A stretch of DNA of 64,000 nt from positions 554,501 through 618,500 of the forward strand of contig LSRY02000037.1 in NCBI GenBank assembly GCA_001643675.2, given 5' to 3'. Under the pieces are notes generated by a model. That model worked only from the letters and a program-made list of their open reading frames with translations, had not been told where the DNA came from and ran no database searches. This DNA comes from Monocercomonoides exilis. Taxonomy: Eukaryota > Preaxostyla > Oxymonadida > Polymastigidae. Positions 47,292-58,849 of this stretch are shown here, piece after piece. The first letter of the stretch is position 1, and the number at the start of each line of letters is the position of its first letter. A program made the position numbers and the translations under genes.

Positions 47292-49063
47292 GTGAACAGG
47301 CTAAGCGAGTGGAAGAAGATTGGGGGAGACAAACTAGTGAGCCGTGGAATAAAAGCTCGATGGAAAAGTTCCCAATCCCCAACCTTACTCGAGGAGAGAA
47401 AATACAAACAAGAATTTCGGGGAACAACGGAAATGACGAACAATTACTTATCCCTCTTGGAGGAGGAATTGAAGGACGGAGTGGTGAAGCCCATTCAGGA
47501 GTCGGAGGTGAAGTGGTTCAATCCGACATTCATGGTGATAAAGAAGAATGGAAAGTGGAGAAAGATACTAGATTGCAGGGCGCTAAACGAGGAAGTGCAG
47601 GGAAAGCATTTCAAGATGGATGCCCAGGAGACAATAGTGGAACTCCTGAAGGAGAACGATTAGATGACCACTCTCGACATATCGAGTGCATACCAGCATG
47701 TCAAAGTGAACAAACAACTCATTCCATTCCTGTGCTTCAGCTTTCAAAAGCAATGCTACACTTACGTGGGGATGCCATTTGGAGCAAAGGACGCTCCCAG
47801 AGTTTTCACGAAGATAATGAGACGGGTAGCGTCATATATCAGAGAACATTGGAAGGTAAAGCTGGTGATATTTCTGGACGACATTCTCCTCATGCACCCA
47901 GACAGGGATGCATTGAGATCGATCTCACAGGAGATAGCCCAGTTCCTGAGAAATCTGGGCTGGATTCTGTCGGAGGAAAAACTGAAGTTGGAACACACAA
48001 GGAGTGTGGAGTTTCTGGGATTGCTCTGGAACTCGGAAAGGATGGAAGTGACGCTCCAAGAAAGGAAGAGAGTGCTGCTCCTGGAGGATGTGCGAAATTG
48101 GATGGCACATGCAAAGAAAAGGAGGAGACAAAGGACGAGGGATTTAGCAGCACTCCTCGGGAGGCTGAATTTTGTGAGACTGAAACACACGCCAGCGAGT
48201 TTGTGGTTGACGAGTGTGCAATATGTGCTGAGGCAGGCGATAACCCGCGGGGGCTGGAAGGGAACGGTAATAGCCAACCCAATGATGTTAGGAGAATTAA
48301 CACATTGGAGGAAAACTCTGCGAGAGAACAGACCAAGGAGTCTGAGGAGAAGGAACAGACCAGCAGAACTAACAACGGATGCATCAGAGCTGGGTTGGGG
48401 TGCAGTATTAACAATACCGAGGGAGAACAAAGAGGAGAAGATATATGTCCACGGAAGATGGATCCTCCAGGAAAGCATGCTTGCAATCAACGAGAAGGAG
48501 TCCAGAGCAGTGTTGAGGACTTTAGAAAGGAAAGGAGCATGGCTGAAAGAACAGAGGAGAGACCATATTTGTCTGAAGACAGACAACGTGTCCACGAGAT
48601 GGACGATTCAGAAAAAGAGGGGAGCGCCATCGCTCATCCCAACACTGAGAGCGTTGGAGAAAAAACTGCACAGCCTGGATATTACAATACAAACGGAACA
48701 TCTCCCGGGGGAACAGAATACAGAAGCAGATGTACTCAGCCGGATGACGAAAAAGCCGGACTATGCACTGAGTTGGGAGAAAGTTGCAGAGATATTTAAA
48801 GAAATTGCACCGAGAATACAAGAGACAATTTTAGAACAGATTGCTCTGGTGCCTTGCGGAAGTACTTGGAAACTATCCTCTCTGAAAAAAAAGAGAAAGA
48901 AAGAATTGTGAGAAAACAAGATAGCACTAGTCCACCCGTTCCTGAGAAACATTGGACGGACCCTGAAAGAGAAGATGAAGGAAGCCCAGAGGGAACAAAC
49001 GATTCTGATTCTGCCAGCCTGGCGGGGGCAGACCTGGACCCCGCTACTGCAGCTTGGGAATTA
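47292..49063 (+). pseudogene. RT-RNase H of DIRS element 2, nonsense-disrupted
   Basis: One frame reads SRGIKARWKS, WFNPTFMVIKKNGKWRKILD, TTLDISSAYQHVKV (catalytic Asp present), GMPFGAKDAPRVF and LVIFLDDILLMH (FLDD box). RNase H follows with TTDASELGWGAVL, EKESRAVLRTL, KTDNVSTRW and NTEADVLSRM, so its Asp-Glu-Asp-Asp set is intact. TAG at 47661-47663 (LLKEND/MTTLD) and TGA at 48909 break it. Beyond the TGA the same frame continues with ILILPAWRGQTWTPLLQ, the DIRS pol tail, so the protein originally ended after 49060. Catalytic residues are better preserved than in element 1. Confidence 0.85.
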
Positions 49064-49204
49064 GAATAAGACCCTGGGGACATTTCAGGAGTGCATGATA
49101 CCGGGAGCGAAGATGAGAAGGGAAGGCTGGAAACTACCCCCAGGAGAAATAATAAGTGTTATACTGGAGAGGAAAATATCCAAGGAAGGGACCTCTTTTT
49201 GACA

Positions 49205-50527
49205 TAAGGAGAATACGTTGGAGCAAAAGACATAGCAGCAGCAATACTTTGAAATCAGAAGAGTGAGAGAGATACGTGGAGAGCCCTGCGAAAATTCAAG
49301 CAATTTCTAGATAGAGAGAGCATGGATGACACTGACCCCCTCACAACCAGAGATGCCAAATGGATTATGGTAGAGTTCACCGAAACACTCTCGAATACGA
49401 ACCTCTCAAGCGGAGTGATTCATCAGACAGTACGGAAAGTTCTGGATTCTATTAACCTTTTTTGAGAGACCAAGATTGATGTGAAGGATATTGAAATATT
49501 ACCAAAAATTTATGTGTGTGAGAAGCCGAGAAAGGGCATGCGACACAAATCAATGTGGGACTTGACAATCATTACGAAATGGGCTGAAATCACCCAGGAG
49601 AGGAAGTACCCACAAATCCTCCAGAGGAGAGCTCTCATCCATTATATAATTTTCGGTGCTTTTAGACCAGCAGAGCTGGAAAGTATGAGAAGTGAGACAA
49701 TGATATTTAAAGATAATTTTGTCCAGACTCAAGGACAAACGAAAACATCAGGGGGAGAGAATGTGAAGGTTAAAAAAAATTAACATCCAAACCCACGAAT
49801 AGATGCTGTTGCAGCGCTCCAACGTTGGATGGGTTATACAAAGACAACCTTTAGAGAGGAACATGTGTGGTTCGATATCAAGGAGAGGCAACCTGCAAAC
49901 TTGCAGAGGATTAAAGAAGAATTAATGGCTGTCTTGAGAGAGAACGGAATACACGACACATTTACCGCGTACTCGATAAGACACGCTGTGATAACACATT
50001 TGGCAAGACAACAAGATGCAGATTGGAAAGCAATAAATGCGTACGTGAGATAGGCGCCAGGTTCTAGAGGAGCCCAGGAGAATTACACCGTGCTACCAGT
50101 TCAAGACACGAGATGGATCCTGGAGACAATCTGCGGCCCAGTATCCCTTGCTGAAAAGGGAGACAAGTCGGAAAAAAATAGCGAAAGAAAGGATATTATC
50201 AACAAGAATACAGAAGCTGAAACAAAGGAGTATCCGGGAGAGACAACACAAGTTGAGGGAGAAGGGGACATGAGCAAGAGAAAGAAGTCGAAGAGTCGAG
50301 GGCCAATTCGAGAGAGGAGCTCGCATCACGAGAGCGATTTTATAGAACCCCCCAGAGGTGATGAGACATCCCCCATAATTCCCCGCAGCATCATGGAGCT
50401 GACGGAGGGCAGACTAACTGCCTCACAGAAAAAGTTTGAAACTTATCGGAGGAAACGCGGAGAGAGAAGCATTGGACAAATTGTCAGGTCCTCTCAAGCG
50501 CAGAATACCCGATCAAGGATACCCTGA
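49205..50527 (+). pseudogene. Tyrosine recombinase of DIRS element 2, nonsense-disrupted
   Basis: One frame is colinear from EYVGAKDIAAAIL through TWRALRKFKQFLDRES (core-binding), IHYIIFGAFRPAELESM (first catalytic Arg), TAYSIRHAVITHLA (YxxR in place of HxxR), and QENYTVLPV (nucleophile Tyr) to a basic C-terminus. Stops are TGA 49250, TGA 49463, TAA 49781 and TAG 50051. The last lies in YVR/APGS, where Trp is expected by comparison with the family. Apart from these stops no frame change is needed across 1.3 kb. Confidence 0.8.
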
Positions 50528-50681
50528 AAACACACCAAGAAAGGGAGATAGAAGAGACAAAAGCCGCACCTACATCTTCCGTCCCTCTATTCATCCGCTG
50601 CATGATATTGTGCAAGGCAGGAGGGTTTAAGATCAGGAGAGAAAAGAGAGCGAGGGGTTTCAGGACTCATTATTGAGGAGT

Positions 50682-50748
50682 AAACCTGCTCCTTGCGTTT
50701 GTTGATTCGCTCCATTGCGAATTCATAAAAACGCAGTGAGACAGGTTT
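50682..50748. repeat. Imperfect inverted repeat after recombinase
   Basis: AAACCTG-ctcctt-GCGTTT pairs with AAAACGC-agtgaga-CAGGTTT across a 26-bp loop. It sits where a DIRS ICR or a terminal repeat would be. Confidence 0.5.
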
Positions 50749-50999
50749 GCTCCGAGATAATAGGAATACGGATGGAAAGACGATAGGCGGAGTGGTGCGA
50801 GGGGGAGCCAGAAGGGTGTGGGGAGATGACTAGAAAAAAGGGCGAGACATAGAAAGAGAGAAAGAAAGAATAAACGCCCGAAGTGATTAGTGTACGCCGT
50901 GAGTCCGGAAAGATACAAATAGAACGAACATACAAGTTTAATCAAAAGCTCTCTATCCAACACGAGAACGATTGTTTTCACAAAGAAGAATTTCATTCC

Positions 51000-51245
51000 A
51001 AATATATTGTGTGTGATTATTGAAATTGCTCTGCTGGATCAGCAGAAGAGCGGGAAGCAGAGCACATCTCACGCAGTTTTCTTTTCCACGCCTCGTGAAA
51101 GCGAGAGTGGTTTTTCTTTCTGCTCCGTTTTGAGCTTTCGCCTCACCGAATCCCTGCACAGCCTGCAGGTGAGAGCTCCGAGGGGCTATGTCCCCTGCCC
51201 TCTGGTATTCGTGACCAAGGCGAAAAGGAGAAGAAGGTGGTGAAG
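51000..51245. other. G+C-rich hairpin-forming segment
   Basis: Several short hairpins in 240 bases: GCTCTGCTG/CAGCAGAAGAGC, CTCGTGAAAGCGAG, CTCACC/GGTGAG and AGGGGCTATGTCCCCT. The base composition contrasts with its AT-rich right flank. It could be terminal DNA of DIRS element 2 or a structured RNA. I found no match to a known RNA class. Confidence 0.35.
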
Positions 51246-54200
51246 TGAAGCGGACAATTCATAACACACTTTTTTATAGTTTTTATGTTTTTGTCTATAT
51301 TTTCATCTCACCCTTTTATCCACGTCATATTTGGGAGGGCGAAGTTCTCACTTAAACCACCAACAAATCGTAATCAATACTCATTTTCTTAAAGCAAGCC
51401 TGAATCTCAGCGTATTATTAAAAAATTCAAATGAAAGGAAGGAGAGGAAGACAATGAAAGAAATATCACAAAGATGGATGAAAAAGTGTTTGCTTTAGAA
51501 GATGACTTAGAGGAAGGTGAAGATAAAGAACTGTTTGAAACGTTCAGATAAGAGAAGGAAGAAAGATGAAGATGAAGATTTCGGAGAAACAGAACCCATC
51601 GGAGATATACATTCACCTTTTCCGTTTTTGATTTTCTTTTTCCTTTTTCACAGTCCAATCATCAATCATTAATACAATTTACTCCTTTTCCCTCCTTCTC
51701 TTTAAATCTACTTCTTCTTCTTCTTTTCCTTCTTCATATACATATTGTTCATCTGCTATTTTTTTGCTCCTTTTTCTTTCTCATCTCCATTTGATCCATT
51801 TTCTTTTTCATTTCTCAACTCTCCCAAAAAATCAACACTGCTCATCAAACCGCAAGCATTTGCGTGTGGCTGAGTCAAACGAAGATAATCATCCGAATGG
51901 AGACATGAAACAGACTGTGATTGAAGATGACGATGCAAAAGGAAGATGATGTTGATGGAGGAGAAAATGATGATATCCATGATGGTGATGAAAATGCTGA
52001 GAAAAATAAAAGCGAAGAAAATGAAGAGGAGGAAGAGGCAGTACATCTGAAGAGTGCAAAGGCGGAGAAGGCATCTGAACACAAGAGCAAGCAAAACCTT
52101 CACAAGTGCTCCAAAAGTGGATCTTCGACTGCATAGGCGTGTGGCAAACACTCTAAAACTGAGTGTGTAATCAGATAGAAACATTTGCGATGCAGATGGC
52201 TGGCTGGCCGATGGATAATTGCAATCACAGACACAACAATTCGAATTCGAGATCATATATGAAGAGGAATATGAAGAAGAAGAAGAAGAAGATGATGATG
52301 ATGATGATGATGATGACGACGATAGAGGAATTTGTTTGCATTCTTCTTGTCGCATCGTGACAGAAGCATTGCTGCTTGGAAGCTCAAAATGAGGCCGACC
52401 CCCAACATTCAATGCATTTGAAGTAGATGAAGGTGAAGATGGAGAAGAAGGAGAAGATGGTGAGGAATGAGGAGGAGAAGTGGATGAATGGAGGGAATCT
52501 GAAGGAAAATGAGATTATGGTTGTGATGAGCGAGCATCATCCTTCTTCTCCTTCTCATTCCCTTTCACAAAATTTCGAATGCCATTATGCCGACCAAGAA
52601 GACGATGTTTTGTCGCTCCTCTCTTCCCTTCCCCGCCTTCTTCCCTCTGTTCTCCCAAATGAAGCAAAAGTGACTGAGTTTCTTCATAAAATGATCATGG
52701 AAACTTTTCAGGCTCGCAAAATTTGTCACATAATTCATCCCAAGTCATCTTCTTTTGCTTTTGATGAATACGCACCTTTGGCTTTTGAGGATATGGGAAT
52801 ACTTTGTTGCGAGTGTCTTTTTTAAAGCCCTAATTATTTGTTTCTTCTTTTGTTTCCTCTTCCTCTTTCTCTTCTTCTTCTTCTTCCTCGTTATCATCAT
52901 CATCGTCTTCGCCTTCGTCATCGTCAACTTTCATCTCATCTGACATTTCCTCCAAATTTTGGTTGATGTGCGAGAATTGAATGAGAACGCACTGAATAAT
53001 TGGAATGTGAAGAGGCTACTCGCTCTTGCACTTCTGTGATTGTGAAGATGTCTCCTGTTGCTCTTCTTTGCTGCGCATCCTGAAGCATTCAAAGAAGTCC
53101 ATCATGGATATCACATTGAAGGAGTGATCAGCTAAAAGCAGAAGAAGTTGCAGAAGCAGATACAGAAGCAGAAAATGTAGATAAACAAGAGAGAGAGTTC
53201 ACTCGGTCGGAGACATTCACAAGAAAATCAATGACATGGAAGGAGAATACACATGGTGATGGAGAAATCTCTCTGAGGTTATCTCTGTTGCAATTCACCC
53301 CCCAAACAAGAATTGCTTCGATGCAATTGTCTTTTCATATTTGTCTCCTTCATTCTCTGAAAATAAAGAAAAAGGCATTTTCCTTTTCTTGTTGCATGCC
53401 TTTTTATCTTCTTTTCTTTATTCATCACAACGTTTCTTCCATTTTTATTTGTTTCAGATGATACTCCATCAAGAATGAATATTTCGTTTTTCTGAATAGC
53501 AATTAAAGACAAAGTTTGAAGGCGATTTCGTTGAGAATTAAAAAAAACATTGTTTTTATCGATCACAGAAGATGTTGGAGTGCAAAAAAGACGATTAGAA
53601 TATAAAGATAGACTTTGTTCAGATGGCATTTCATCATCAAAATCGTGAATGGTAATTGGAACGAAAGATAATTCAATGATTGATTTGCTGTATTGAAGGG
53701 AAGGAAACGAAACAATTTTCGATTACATTTAACATCTCTGCAGAATTGAAATAGATAAATGTATCCGAATGATGAAAGTCTTTTCCAAATGCCAAGCAGG
53801 AGGAAGCAGCAAAAAAGTCAAAGATAACGAATAAAACGAAGGAGACGAAGAAGGAAAATAAAAATGGAAGCAGAGAAATCCAAAAAGAATTTGATGATTT
53901 TTCCGATGAAGAATATGAAAAGGTTTCACATTGCGTTGTTGATTGAATATAATATCTCATTTAACAAGTTGATTTCGCAAGGAGATAATAATTCAAATCA
54001 CAATTTTTAATGACGATATTTTCAAGCCTATCAATAGAATTACAGGCATAGGTGAATTTAAGGTCCTTTATCAATTCTTGATTATTCTATAAAATAATAT
54101 GATAAATAAAAAGCATATTTAATAGTAAAACATTTGTATGGACAGGAATTTTGAAATTCTTTACGATCCTTGAGAAAAAACTATTTTGAATAATCACCCA

Positions 54201-54848
54201 TAAATTTGAGTATTATTTCAAATTATTGATAAAAATTGATAATTTTAAAATAATAAGCTGCTGGAAGGTCATTTATTATTATACACTCTTATTATATTTA
54301 TTAAAATTTGAGAAATGGGTGATTTTTTTTGATATCATAAAAAAAGATCAAAAATTGAAAAAACGAAATCTATTGTGGTATTTTCTGATCATATAACAAG
54401 AATTGATTTTTCATGAGTATTGAGCATGTCTTGACAAAACATTTATTTGTTTTATTTATTTAAACAAAAATTCATTCCTTTTTTATATTTTTGGTGAAAA
54501 TGTATTTTTTGATCAAGTTTTAAAAAATTGAACCAAATACAAATAAATAAAACTTCAGAAAGATATAGAAGTTTCAAGATTTACTGAACAATTCCGATAA
54601 TTGGAAAATAAAGACAAAAAACATTGGAAAAGTTTGGAATTTTATTAAAATTATTATTTTTTTGATTTTCAAAAAAAGACAATAGTTTGATATCTTTTAT
54701 TTCTTTGGATTTAACATCTCAAAATCATCATTCCAGCTTTGTAGCTCAGCTTCAACAGCAAAACAAAAGATAGAACTGTGGAAAAGAATATATTTCCAAC
54801 AATAACAACTGATTCAAATTCGTTATCTCTCTCTATTCTCCTGATTAT
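51246..54848. other. No recognisable gene; simple repeats
   Basis: Contains GAA/GAT trinucleotide runs at about 52275-52325, purine-rich tracts on the plus strand to 52.5 kb, and TTC-rich tracts at 52.83-52.93 kb. Frames 52427-52825 (plus) and 53279-53629 (minus) have mixed composition but no motifs. 54.0-54.8 kb is AT-rich. Confidence 0.35.
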
Positions 54849-55790
54849 TTGGCGTTCAAACTTTCTTCTCCATCCCCTTTGTTCTTCATCCAAAATTTTC
54901 CATTATTGTTTCTTTCACATTCTCATTCCACATACATCCTCTATCGCTCCTTAATCGCCAAAGAAATTCATTCCACTCATCCTGCACTTCCTCTTCTTTC
55001 TTCTTTTATTTCTTCATTAATTGCCACTTCACCTGCCCTCTCCCTCTCCCTCGCCAACTGCACCATCACCAACATCAACTCAGAACAGCTGAACCAACAA
55101 ACTGCCACCAATGGCGGGTGCATCTCATTCGCCTCATCTGCCTCTGACAATACGTTTTCTGTGAGTGACACCATCTTCTCCAGCTGCTCTGTGATCGAGG
55201 ATGCAAGTTCTGGAGGAAGAGGCGGTGATCTCATGATCGAGTTCAATGAAGGCTCACAAGTGTCAGAATCCTCCTTTTCCATCACCAATATCGTGTTTTC
55301 AGCCAACAAGGCCAGTGTCGGAAGAGATATGTATTTTGTGTGTGAATCCCTTGTCACTTCTGTGAAAGAGCCCTTGTTCGCCTTCATGAGAAGCATCACT
55401 CAGAAAGACAACTCGGCTGTTGCACATGATAGAACAGAAGCATTCGGTGATTGGGATGCCGATTAATAAATCTTTAACAACGGGCATACAGCTAACAATG
55501 AATACGTGGAAAGCATACTTGGTACCAAGGAAATGAATTGCGAGTTGGAAAAGACTCCCTACAAGAGCGCGCAAAACGCTACAGGTCTTCTGAAGAAGGT
55601 GCAGATCATAAGGCAGAAATCATTTCATGAGTTGACTTGTCGGTGAAAATATGTGCAAACGAAGGCAAAGTCGAAGATATTTGAAGAGAAGGCACACAAA
55701 ATAGAAGAAAACATCTCATATGTGCATTTGATGGAATCAACATTGCTTGTCGGGCATTTATTCTCTTCTTTCATAGAATTTTCCATTAAA
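54849..55790 (+). pseudogene. Pectin-lyase-like surface protein, truncated
   Basis: 54849-55466 is open and reads SLANCTITNINSEQLNQQT, GGCISFASSASDNTFSVSD, IFSSCSVIEDASSGGRGGDL and SITNIVFSANKASVGRDMYF: repeated beta-strand and Gly/Asn turn units of a right-handed parallel beta-helix. The frame then hits TAA at 55464, but homologous-looking sequence (FNNGHTANNEYVESILGT) continues. It starts and ends abruptly, lacking the usual long N-terminal ectodomain and the membrane region. Same family as the relic at 35.9-36.6 kb, on the opposite strand. Confidence 0.6.
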
Positions 55791-57762
55791 TATGCCTTTT
55801 AAAATTTATAAGTTTCCCTCATCGTTTCATCTTCTGCACATGTTGAAGGAATGCGACGTTGTGTAACCTGGCGAACACTATTTTTGAACTCATCCATTTC
55901 ATTAAAGAATTGCTCTAATACTCTTTCTTTTTAATCTCCGCCTCTTTCAGCTTCCAAACAAAAAAAGGCAAAATCGTCCTCCTTTTTTGATTTCGCGCCG
56001 ACTGATCAGTTTCTTTCGACAAGAAATCACATCTGTTGTTATTAAAACTTGGCCACATATCGCAATTGAATGAATATGCCTTTTGTGCTTCCGAAAAGAT
56101 AATAAAAGATGATGCTTGGTCCTGAATTTGACGGGAGTTGAAGAAATGAGATAATTATATGCTAACTCGGAAGCTCTGCTGAATTGAACAAAACAAACAT
56201 TTGACTAAGTCGATGCTCTGATCCAATGCCAAATAAGAGGAAACAAAAAAGAAGAAGTTGAAGAGGGCGTTGATGACAATGATGACGAGGATAAAGAGGG
56301 ATATTCTGCTTTTAATAAAGTTCATTGCTGAAATGAAGTGGATGTGACTGACTATATTGATGATGAAGAGGAGGCGGTGGTGATAAAAGGTTAGTTGAAA
56401 GTGAAAAGTTGAATGAGAAGAGTCTCAGACAGAGATGAAATATCATGTAGATCAATTGACCTTTTCTTTTCCCTCACTTTTTTCTATTTTCTCATGTTCT
56501 TTCTTCTTCTTCTAGTCTTTCAGCTTGCCTCTACCATCTCCTGGATCTTCTTCTGCTCTCCTTAGACCATGTTCTTCGCAGTCAGTGTTCGTTTTATCTG
56601 CTCGTCAATCTCTTCTCAGTCTTTCGTGACTTCTGCTCACTCCAGCTCTGTCAGCTTCTTGATCATCTCTTTGTTCTTGTAATGTTCCTCGATCATCTTG
56701 TATTTCACTTCTAGCAGAACAGCTCCTTCCTCTCTTTCCTTCCACAAGCCTCCCAAACACTCTGTTCTCTCTTTCTATTTGCACAAATAAAACAACTTTC
56801 TCGTTTTTGTTGATTTGTTTCTTTCTTTTTCCATTTTTTCTTTTCTGTTATCTCTTTCAGTATCATCTGCATTTTCCTTAATGAAGCTCTTTCGTTTTCT
56901 TTGATTTCATCATTTTCAGGAATTTTTTGTGTTATAGATAGACTTCCAAAGATATATCCGCATTCTGTTTCTTTTTGGTGACATTTCTCTTCTTCCAATT
57001 GAACACTTCTTGTAAGATCTCTTTCTGTCTATCAAAATTATCTTTTCTTTCGCCAATTACTTTCACAGAACAGCTTTCAATCTTTTCTCAAGCTGAAACT
57101 CTTCTTTTTCTGTCTCTCTTTCATCATCTCTAATATAACTTCCTTTCCCCCTTCTTCTTCTCATTGTTCACCATCTCTTCCTCACATTCTTCACGGCTTC
57201 TTTATTGATATCCGATCATCTTGTTTCACTTGTCCATGTCATCCTCCTCTTCAGCTGCCCCAACGCAATTTGAAACTAAATCTTCAACTTCTTCGATAAG
57301 TTTACGAAATGTAATTTATCCAACACATCTTCGTACCTGAGTCACTTCTCTTAAATGAACAAAAAAGGATATTCGAACGTCCAACAAACATCTCAATGAA
57401 TTATACACAGAAAAGTTGTCCATTTCGCACAAAACGTCAGAAACAGGAGAAGATAACTTGGAAGCTGAAAGAGGAGTCAGCGTAGATAATAGAGGCGCCT
57501 GTGGAACAGATGTCAGTGACATTTGTGAAGAAGTATTTAAAGAACAGTGTGCTTTTCCAATGTCAGAAGACTTTTATTACTTGAATAATCCATCGGAGAT
57601 CCGAAAATATAATTTGAAGGCAATGTGACCTTTCGCTCTTTTCTTTTCTGGCGCATTAGAGAATTTAAAGTTACAAACCTTGCATTTTGTATTTTTTTCT
57701 TCGATTGCTCTAACTACATAAGCTGAAGATAGCAAAAGAAGATCTCAATTTTTATAAGATTC
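55791..57762. other. No clear gene; one coiled-coil-like fragment
   Basis: The minus-strand frame 56711-56998 is Lys/Glu-rich and helical, possibly a detached coiled-coil tail of the surface family. The plus frame 57416-57628 lacks motifs. The rest is T/C-rich and unstructured. Confidence 0.3.
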
Positions 57763-58807
57763 TCAGCACAGTTCTCTTTGTTCTGAAGTTGCAGCTGCAT
57801 TCCCAAAGGAGGCAGACGAGCTGCGCTGCCTTGCTTGTTCGTTGCTCCTGTTAAAATAAGCCCTTGAATTCACTGAATCCCTTGTGATTGCATAAACCAC
57901 TGTTGCATTATTCCTTGATGAGAATACAATGGAATTTAAACGGAACCACAGCCAGAAGAAGAGCCAGAAGACGGATTCAACAAGGAAGGGAGAGATCCAA
58001 TTACTCCACTCATTTCGTCCGCATGAGTCGTCCTTTTTCATCCTGTGAAACTTCTTCACAACTGCATCAGAAGCTCCAGGTTGCCTTTGTTCTATCTTGA
58101 CGTAACTTTTATTGCAGACTTGGTTGGACTGAGGTTGTTCATCCCAAACGCTTTTCTCTCCTCCTCCTTCTGCAAAATCCTGACCTTCTACTCCGCTTTT
58201 GCCTGGAATTCCACATCAAGCGCCTGCTTCGTAGTTTCATTAAGTAGAATGCTGCTGACCATTTTTCGCAATTGTAGTGTTAACGCAGCAGCTGCTTTAA
58301 GCTGTTCAACAGGCTGCCTCGCCAGCGCCAACATAAACTGATTCTCTTTGTTTCTCGCTTTTTCCAAAACAGGGCGGAACTGCCAAGTCGGGTGGCAATT
58401 TGAATGCCCCGAGATTTCGTCATGCGCTTAATGATACTCACTCTCAGTGGCTGCTTGCGGATGCTTGGCTGATGCGGGGCAATTGCCAAAGAGGTGGAAG
58501 ATGAAGATTGAGAAGGCATTGGAAAAGAAGAAGAAGGAATTCCTTTGATTTTTCCAAGTTGAGAGTGCTGTGTGGAGAGTGAGGCGATGATGGAGTGATC
58601 ATAAGGATTGCCTGAGTTTATGTGAGAAGAAACAACATAAGATAAAGAGGATGAAGAAGAAGCATTCATAGAAGAAGAACGACATGTTGAAGGGAAACAT
58701 TGATACGAAAAGATCTGAAAAACTTTTGAATTTGCTTCAACATTATTCACAGCAAAAGAAGGAGAAGTATTCTGATTTTCAATTAAATAATTCCACTTCG
58801 AATTCAT
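57763..58807 (-). pseudogene. Unrecognised decayed minus-strand gene
   Basis: 58807-58400 gives a Ser-rich segment then KQPLRVSIIKRMTKSRGIQI. After a shift, 58340-58080 gives LARQPVEQLKAAAALTLQLR, KMVSSILLNETTKQALDVEF and a Glu/Lys helix, interrupted by TAG. Good codon pattern, no family recognised. It may continue the broken gene from 58.85-60.05 kb. Confidence 0.35.
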
Positions 58808-58849
58808 CGAAAGAGAAAGTTACAGAAGTGAATTCACCAAAATAATAGA

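Larger units (their letters stand above)
46112..50750 (+). mobile_element. Second DIRS-like retrotransposon, diverged from the first
   Basis: gag-like, RT/RNase H and tyrosine recombinase regions occur in order over 4.4 kb. The encoded proteins share only motif-level similarity with the 3.3-8.0 kb element, so it represents another DIRS lineage. G+C is higher than in the flanks. Terminal repeats are not clear. An imperfect inverted repeat at 50682-50748, just after the recombinase, is a candidate for terminal or ICR sequence, so both borders are provisional. Confidence 0.75.

Noticed and set aside
51756-52412. 218-codon minus-strand ORF
   Set aside because: Made of a Ser run from a GAT/GAA repeat and hydrophobic low-complexity sequence; no domain.
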